Shown here piece after piece: positions 59,165-64,000 of a stretch of DNA of 64,000 nucleotides. How positions within the stretch are numbered: the first letter of the stretch is position 1; the number at the start of each line of letters is the position of its first letter. The notes under the pieces were generated by a model. It did not search any database, was not told where the DNA came from, and saw only the letters and a program-made list of their open reading frames with translations. The position numbers were made by a program, and so were the translations under genes. The stretch covers positions 1 through 64,000 of the forward strand of contig WRCY01000002.1 in assembly GCA_009783695.1 (NCBI GenBank). The letters run 5' to 3'. Source of the DNA: Oscillospiraceae bacterium (GTDB lineage Bacteria; Bacillota; Clostridia; Oscillospirales; Ruminococcaceae).

Positions 59165-60943
59165 TCACTTGCTTAAATTGCTCGCCCTGTAGCTTGTATG
59201 CAATAATTCATGCGCTTTTTTACCGCCCGGCTCGCCCAGGAACTCAGAATAAATCGCTTTCATGTCGGGGCTTTCGTGGCTTTTGCGCGCCTCTCTGCTT
59301 TCGTCAAGGCTGTACAGCGCCTTTGCGCGCTCTGCCTGAATGTCCGTGAAATTGCGAACATCGGATTTTACAATCACCTGCCCGCCGCCGTTCACGCAGC
59401 CGCCGGGGCACGCCATGATTTCGATGAAGTCGGCTTTTGTCCTGCCGCTTTTCACGTCGTCAAGCAGCTTTCGTGCGTTCGCAAGTCCGCTTGCAACCGC
59501 GACTTTTACTTCCCTGCCCGCAACGTTAAAGTCCGCGAATTTAATGCCGGCTACGCCGCGCACTTCCTTAAAGTCCACGGGGCTTTCCGGAGTTTCGCCG
59601 GTGAGCTTCCACACGGCGGTTCTGAGAGCGGCCTCCATGACGCCGCCTGTCGCACCGAAGATAACAGCCGCGCCCGTACCTTTGCCGAGGGGTGAGTCGA
59701 ACTCGCCGTCGGAAAGCTCCGCAAAACGAATCCCCGCCTTGTCAATCATCTTTGCGAGCTCGCGGGTGGTGACTGAATAGTCGACGTCCTGCAGGTCTTT
59801 GCCTGCGCCGCTCTGGTCTAAGCGCGAGAGCTCAAACTTCTTCGCCACGCACGGCATAACCGAAACGCTGACGATGTTTTTAGGGTCGATGTTGTTCTTA
59901 CCCGCAAAGTAGCTTTTAATAATCGCGCCGGTCATCTGCTGCGGAGATTTGCAGGTTGAAAGATTCGGAATAAGCTCGGGGTAATACGCTTCACAGAAAC
60001 GAACCCAGCCGGGTGAGCAGGAGGTTATCATAGGCAGCGGAGCGCTTCCGCCCGCATTATCGCTGCTTTTATTAATACGTTCTAATAATTCGCTTGCTTC
60101 TTCCATTACAGTAAGGTCCGCGCCGAAATTCGTGTCGAACACGTGATTAAAGCCGAGCATACGCAGCGCTGTTGCCATCTTGCCCTCTACGGGCGTGCCC
60201 ATTTCAATTCCGAAATGCTCGCCGAGCGAAGCGCGCACTGCTGGCGCAGTCTGCACTACTACAACCTTCTCCGGGTCGCTGAGCGCGTCCCAAACCTTGT
60301 CGGTGTCGTCTTTTTCAGAGAGCGCGCCTGTAGGGCAGACGGTTATGCACTGCCCGCAGGAAACGCAGCTCGTCTGCGCCAAATCCATGTTGAATGCACA
60401 GGCAATCTCGGTTTTAAAGCCGCGGTTATTCCCACCGATTACGCCTATTCCCTGCACGTTATTGCACATGGAAACGCAGCGGCGGCAGTTTATGCACTTG
60501 TTGTTGTCGCGGTACAGCGAGCATGAGCTGTCGTCAATGTCGTATTCATTTTTCGCGCCGTCGAACCTGTCCGCGTTCTCAACGCCGAGCTCCTTGCAGA
60601 GGTCCTGAAGCTCGCAGTATCCGCTTCTCGAGCAGGAGAGGCACTTCTGGTTATGGTCGGAGAGCAGCAGTTCAAGCGTTGTCTTTCTGCTCTCGAGCAC
60701 TCTTTTGCTGTGCGTTTTTATTTCACAGCCCTCGTCCGCTTTTGAAATGGGATAAACGCAGGCGGCGACCAAAGACCGCGCCCAGCTCTTCTCGACCACG
60801 CAGATTCTGCACGCGCCGATTTCGTTCATTTCCTTAAGCCAGCAGAGAGTGGGGATGCGGATATTATTCATGCGCGCCGCTTCGAGTATGGTTGTGCCCT
60901 CCTCGACCTGACAGGCTATACCGTTGATTTTTATGTTTACCAT
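59165..60943 (-). CDS. hndD: NADH-dependent [FeFe]-hydrogenase catalytic subunit
   Basis: 592 residues. N-terminal [2Fe-2S] ferredoxin domain (IPTLCWLKEMNEIGACRICVV), His/Cys3 cluster (HNQKCLSCSRSGYCELQDLC), two [4Fe-4S] (CINCRRCVSMC, CVSCGQCITVC), then the H-cluster: P1 TSCSPGWVRF, P2 MPCVAKKFE, P3 EIMACPGGCVNGGGQ. Produces or uses H2 with HndC and HndB. Cytosolic. Confidence 0.95.
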   Translation of the reverse strand: MVNIKINGIACQVEEGTTILEAARMNNIRIPTLCWLKEMNEIGACRICVVEKSWARSLVAACVYPISKADEGCEIKTHSKRVLESRKTTLELLLSDHNQKCLSCSRSGYCELQDLCKELGVENADRFDGAKNEYDIDDSSCSLYRDNNKCINCRRCVSMCNNVQGIGVIGGNNRGFKTEIACAFNMDLAQTSCVSCGQCITVCPTGALSEKDDTDKVWDALSDPEKVVVVQTAPAVRASLGEHFGIEMGTPVEGKMATALRMLGFNHVFDTNFGADLTVMEEASELLERINKSSDNAGGSAPLPMITSCSPGWVRFCEAYYPELIPNLSTCKSPQQMTGAIIKSYFAGKNNIDPKNIVSVSVMPCVAKKFELSRLDQSGAGKDLQDVDYSVTTRELAKMIDKAGIRFAELSDGEFDSPLGKGTGAAVIFGATGGVMEAALRTAVWKLTGETPESPVDFKEVRGVAGIKFADFNVAGREVKVAVASGLANARKLLDDVKSGRTKADFIEIMACPGGCVNGGGQVIVKSDVRNFTDIQAERAKALYSLDESREARKSHESPDMKAIYSEFLGEPGGKKAHELLHTSYRASNLSK

Positions 60944-60958
60944 AATTGTTCTCCTTGG

Positions 60959-61135
60959 TTATTTTTTTTCCTCTATTAAAGACTTAAACCTTACGTTTAC
61001 GCTTTCAACATCTTCATCGTTCATAGAAGCGGAATATTGTGCGATGACACCTTCAACGCTTTCTACGCCTTGTTTAATTTTCAATAGTTGGAAAAGATAA
61101 TGCTTGTCATTACGTCTGGTATCATGTTCACTCAT
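60959..61135 (-). CDS. 58-residue small protein inside the hnd operon
   Basis: ATG 61135 with GGAGGAATCATC upstream, stop at 60959. Reads MSEHDTRRNDKHYLFQLLK, then IKQGVESVEGVIAQYSASM, then NDEDVESVNVRFKSLIEEKK. It is a charged helical protein without Cys. It lies between hndC and hndD in the same direction and is spaced like an operon gene. Possible assembly or regulatory role is inference; no family recognised. Confidence 0.7.
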   Translation of the reverse strand: MSEHDTRRNDKHYLFQLLKIKQGVESVEGVIAQYSASMNDEDVESVNVRFKSLIEEKK

Positions 61136-61187
61136 GATGATTCCTCCTTGTTTGCATAGTTTTGTTTGGAATAAAAAAGGTCGTTTT

Positions 61188-62984
61188 TTACTCTTTTACA
61201 ATAGCGTCGAACTTACACTTGCTTACGCAGGCGTCGCATTTAATGCACTTTACAGGGTCTATGAAGTGCGGCTGCTTCACCGCGCCCGTAATCGCGTCGA
61301 CGGGGCAGACTTTTATACAAGCCGTGCACATCTTGCACTTTTCGTCTATAATCCTGTAAGTAACCAAATCCTCGCAGACGCCCGCAGGGCATTTCTTGTT
61401 CTTTATGTGCGCGATATACTCGTCCCTGAAGTTATGGTACATGGAGAGCACGGGGTTCGGAGCTGAATTCCCGAGCCCGCAGAGTGAATTATCTTTAATA
61501 TATTTGCATAATTCTTCGATTTTATCTAAATCTTCCATCTCACCGTTGCCGGAGGTGATTTTTTCAAGGAGCTCGTAAAGCCGCTTCGTGCCGATTCTGC
61601 AGGGCGTACACTTTCCGCAGGACTCGTCAACCGTAAATTCTAAGAAAAACTTTGCCATGTCGACCATGCAGTTGTCCTCGTCCATGACAATCAGTCCGCC
61701 CGAGCCCATCATGGAGCCTATTGCTATAAGGTTGTCATAATCAATAGGAACGTCAATCTGCGACATGGGAATACAGCCGCCCGAGGGTCCGCCGGTCTGA
61801 GCTCCCTTGAACTCCTTGCCGTCGGGTATGCCGCCGCCGATTTCGTATATAACTTCGCGCAGCGTAGTGCCCATCGGGACTTCAACAAGCCCGGTGTTGT
61901 TTATTTTGCCGCCCAGCGCGAACACTTTCGTGCCCTTGGATTTTTCCGTTCCCATCGAGGCGAACCAGTCCGCGCCTTTTAAGATAATCTGCGGAATATT
62001 GGCATAGGTTTCGACGTTGCTGAGAATTGTCGGCTTGCCCCACAGACCTTTTTCAGCGGGGAACGGCGGGCGGGGATTCGGCTCGCCGCGGTGCCCCTCA
62101 ATCGAAGTCATAAGCGCGGTTTCCTCGCCGCAGACGAACGCGCCCGCGCCAAGCCTGATTTCCAAATCGAAGCAGAAGTCTGTTCCGAATATATTATTCC
62201 CCAAAAGCCCGTATTCACGCGCTTGTTTTATTGCAATATTAAGCCGGCTTACGGCAATGGGATACTCGGCTCTGATATAGACATAGCCCATATCCGCGCC
62301 GATAGCGTAGCCTGCAATCGCCATGGCTTCAATCAGAACGTGCGGGTCGCCCTCTAAGACACTTCTGTCCATGAACGCGCCCGGGTCGCCCTCGTCGGCG
62401 TTGCAGCAGACGTACTTTTGGTCGGCGTCGGGCACTAAGTTCTTCGCCAGCTGCCACTTGCGTCCCGTCGGGAAGCCGCCGCCGCCGCGTCCGCGCAGTC
62501 CGGAGTCTGATATGATTTTTATAACATCATCTGGCGTCATTTCCGTAATGCACTTGCCGAGAGCCTCGTAGCCGTCCGAGCCTATATATTCATCGATACA
62601 TTCGGGGTTGATTACGCCGCAGTTGCGCAGCGCGACGCGCAGCTGCTTCTTATAAAAGCCTGTGTCGTTAAGGGATTTTACCCCGTGCTCAGGGCAGACG
62701 GTTTCATGATAGAGCAGGCGGTCAACAACGCGCCCTTTGAGCAGGTGTTCGGCAACTATTTCGGGTATGTCGCTTTCTTTTACGAGCGAGTAGAAAGAGC
62801 CCTCGGGATAAACAATCATAATGGGACCCAGGGCGCAAAGCCCGAAGCAGCCGGTTTGCACCACGCCCACTTCCTTTTCAAGGCCGTGCTTTTTCAGCTC
62901 GGTTTCAAGCGCCGGAAAAAGAGCCGCGCAGCCCGATGCGTGGCAGCCTGTACCGCCGCAGACCAATACGTGTGAACGAAACAT
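61188..62984 (-). CDS. hndC: NADH-dependent hydrogenase subunit, NuoF-like
   Basis: 598 residues from ATG 62984 (MFRSHVLVCGGTGCHA). N-terminal [2Fe-2S] thioredoxin-like domain (CGGTGCHASGC, GCFGLCALGP), FMN/NADH site GLRGRGGGGFPTGRKW and CNADEGDPGAFMDR, [4Fe-4S] ESCGKCTPCRIG, then a two-cluster ferredoxin end (CKMCTACIKVCP, CIKCDACVSKC). Domain order of HndC/HydB. A longer frame to 63098 lies in leader repeats. Confidence 0.94.
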   Translation of the reverse strand: MFRSHVLVCGGTGCHASGCAALFPALETELKKHGLEKEVGVVQTGCFGLCALGPIMIVYPEGSFYSLVKESDIPEIVAEHLLKGRVVDRLLYHETVCPEHGVKSLNDTGFYKKQLRVALRNCGVINPECIDEYIGSDGYEALGKCITEMTPDDVIKIISDSGLRGRGGGGFPTGRKWQLAKNLVPDADQKYVCCNADEGDPGAFMDRSVLEGDPHVLIEAMAIAGYAIGADMGYVYIRAEYPIAVSRLNIAIKQAREYGLLGNNIFGTDFCFDLEIRLGAGAFVCGEETALMTSIEGHRGEPNPRPPFPAEKGLWGKPTILSNVETYANIPQIILKGADWFASMGTEKSKGTKVFALGGKINNTGLVEVPMGTTLREVIYEIGGGIPDGKEFKGAQTGGPSGGCIPMSQIDVPIDYDNLIAIGSMMGSGGLIVMDEDNCMVDMAKFFLEFTVDESCGKCTPCRIGTKRLYELLEKITSGNGEMEDLDKIEELCKYIKDNSLCGLGNSAPNPVLSMYHNFRDEYIAHIKNKKCPAGVCEDLVTYRIIDEKCKMCTACIKVCPVDAITGAVKQPHFIDPVKCIKCDACVSKCKFDAIVKE

Positions 62985-63300
62985 ATTTAATATAGTCCTT
63001 TCTTTACCGGAGAGAATTACAAACTTTCGTTTTCCCCGATAATGCAGATATAATAGTTCTGTTTTTGCTTGTTTTTTATTTACCGCAAGAAATTGCAAAC
63101 TTTCGTTTTCCCCGATAATGCAGATATAATAGTTCTGTTTTTGCTTATTTTTTATTTACCGCAGAAAACTGCAAACTTTCGTTTTCCCCGGTAATGCAGA
63201 TATAATAGTTCTGTTTTTGCTTGTTTTTTATTTACCGCAAGAAAATGCAAACTTTCGTTTTCCCCGGCAATGCAGATATAATAGTTTTATCTTTGCTTAT
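62985..63300 (-). repeat. Leader repeat, four copies before hndC
   Basis: Minus-strand copies near 63000-63045, 63078-63125, 63158-63205 and 63238-63285, period about 79 bp. Each has CCGGGGAAAACGAAAG, TTTGCA and GGTAAA. Only the proximal copy retains AAAGAAAGGACTATATTAAA before the gene start. TATCTGCATTA spacers are conserved and each contains ACTATTATATC, a possible -10. Confidence 0.85.
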
Positions 63301-63310
63301 TTTATTCTTT

Positions 63311-63682
63311 TTAATTATTCATATTTCCGACTAAATATTCTGTTGCAACCTGACCGCGGATTAAATGTCTGTCAACAACTTCGCGGGCCTTTTGCTCGTT
63401 CATGTTTATATAGGTTACTTTCTCGCCGTCCTTATTATAGACCTCGACAATCGGCTCATACTGGCAAAGCCCGATGCAGCCCGTCTGTGAAACGGATACG
63501 TCCGCGATGTTCTTTTCCTGCACGAGCTGCGATATGACCTGCAGCACGGGGCGCGCTCCCGCCGCGATTCCGCAGGTAGCCATGCCGACGACTACGCGCG
63601 TTCCCGCATGGTCGTTGCTTCTGACGCCGACCTGTCCCTGCATTTTCTCCTTGATTGCCTTGAGTTCAGCTAAACTTTTCAT
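63311..63682 (-). CDS. hndB: NADH-dependent hydrogenase subunit, [2Fe-2S] thioredoxin-like
   Basis: 123 residues from ATG 63682 (MKSLAELKAIKEKMQ). [2Fe-2S] ligands: MATCGIAAGA near residue 34 and SQTGCIGLCQYEP near 77-81. Small subunit upstream of HndC, as in HndABCD. The leader repeat could add MRKGLIEN in frame. Confidence 0.88.
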   Translation of the reverse strand: MKSLAELKAIKEKMQGQVGVRSNDHAGTRVVVGMATCGIAAGARPVLQVISQLVQEKNIADVSVSQTGCIGLCQYEPIVEVYNKDGEKVTYINMNEQKAREVVDRHLIRGQVATEYLVGNMNN

Positions 63683-63800
63683 ATTTTCTATAAGTCCTTT
63701 CCGCACAAGTGTGCTTTATACTTTCGTTTTCCCCGTTCATGCGGGTTTAAATTGATAACAGCTTTTTAATAAGCCCTTTGCGCACAAGTGTGCTTTATAC
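63683..63800 (-). repeat. Leader repeat, two copies before hndB
   Basis: Minus strand: AACGGGGAAAACGAAAG, then GCACACTTGTGCGG (a hairpin here, CACACTTGTG) and AAAGGACTTATAGAAAATATG at the gene. The distal copy keeps GCACACTTGTGCGCAAAGG. The hairpin sequence has changed but is still a stem. Confidence 0.8.
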
Positions 63801-63811
63801 TATTCGTTATT

Positions 63812-64000
63812 TTAAAATATTCTGCCTTTATTGACCTCCATTGAGTTTTCCTTTAAAAACTCGCTGATAAAGTCTTTAACCTCCGGCGCGTCGATGGGCG
63901 CGCCTTCAAGCAGCTCCTTGATTTCCCGCGTGTCGAGCGTAAACTCCGCGCCGTCAACCTTATACCGGTACAAAAAATCAATGTGCGTGTTATAAAAGAC
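63812..64000 (-). CDS. C-terminal fragment of an unidentified protein (5' end beyond window)
   Basis: 62 residues visible: FYNTHIDFLYRYKVDGAEF, TLDTREIKELLEGAP and VKDFISEFLKENSMEVNKG. Same strand as hndBCD and likely first in or next to the operon. Too little to identify; hndA would be expected nearby but nothing here matches it with confidence. Confidence 0.6.
   Translation of the reverse strand, partial: VFYNTHIDFLYRYKVDGAEFTLDTREIKELLEGAPIDAPEVKDFISEFLKENSMEVNKGRIF

Noticed and set aside
62985..63300. CRISPR array before hndC
   Set aside because: The intervals are conserved copies of the leader repeat rather than unique spacers.

Overview
The window looks like chromosome of an anaerobic member of the Clostridia (Oscillospiraceae/Ruminococcaceae-like). 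The evidence is the origin-proximal gene set of low-GC Gram-positives (dnaA, dnaN, yaaA, recF, remB, gyrB, gyrA, mnmG, rsmG, noc, soj, parB), an NADH-dependent [FeFe]-hydrogenase operon, a T-box leader, a dockerin module and AGGAGG-type ribosome binding sites. No species is claimed.

Layout. 1-4.1 kb: two secreted low-complexity proteins with tandem repeats, and an AT-rich radical SAM gene. 4.3-15.8 kb: a branched-chain amino acid block, namely an ATC-specifier T-box, ilvB, tyrS, cimA, leuC, leuD and leuB, followed by sodA. ilvB, cimA and leuCDB together make the citramalate route to isoleucine. 15.8-22.5 kb: a candidate type I toxin-antitoxin locus, rnpB (RNase P RNA), a RING-like membrane protein, a large membrane protein, a HAD phosphatase, a tRNA methyltransferase and yaaA-recF-remB. 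22.6-31.2 kb: a TraB/GumN-dockerin protein, an SGNH hydrolase, an oxidoreductase, an ABC transporter, pth, rpe and a MecA-like adaptor. 31.4-36 kb: an incomplete Rnf-like cluster (D, E, A only) and a DUF4015-type protein. 36-55 kb: yajC, a PIN/NYN protein, dnaA and dnaN on the plus strand, and on the minus strand serS, parB, soj, noc, rsmG, mnmG, gyrA and gyrB, with three parS-like palindromes. 55-58.9 kb: DUF3137, an Abi_2 protein, a second candidate type I toxin-antitoxin locus, rnz and a flavodoxin-like reductase. 59-64 kb: hndD, an unlisted 58-codon gene, hndC, hndB and one gene cut by the edge.

Three dispersed systems overlie this ordinary set. (1) Eight paralogous ~70-77-residue XRE repressor genes; five are divergent from a ~80-residue partner gene. 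In all eight the intergenic region carries a TTGACA, 17 bp, TATAAT-like promoter pointing away from the repressor, and where it can be judged two copies of a locus-specific palindrome overlap it. These modules sit directly upstream of leuC, leuD and sodA and around gyrA and gyrB. A ribbon-helix-helix version has the same layout. (2) A ~75-82-bp leader repeat (hairpin plus Shine-Dalgarno plus start codon), single or in up to four tandem copies, lies directly before at least ten genes. (3) An AATTGACAATT-type repeat lies between genes and has run into the 3' ends of several coding regions, giving recurrent LTVDN/LTVDS protein tails.

No tRNA, CRISPR array, insertion sequence transposase or prophage was seen. 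All gene calls come from reading translations and motifs; no database search was possible.
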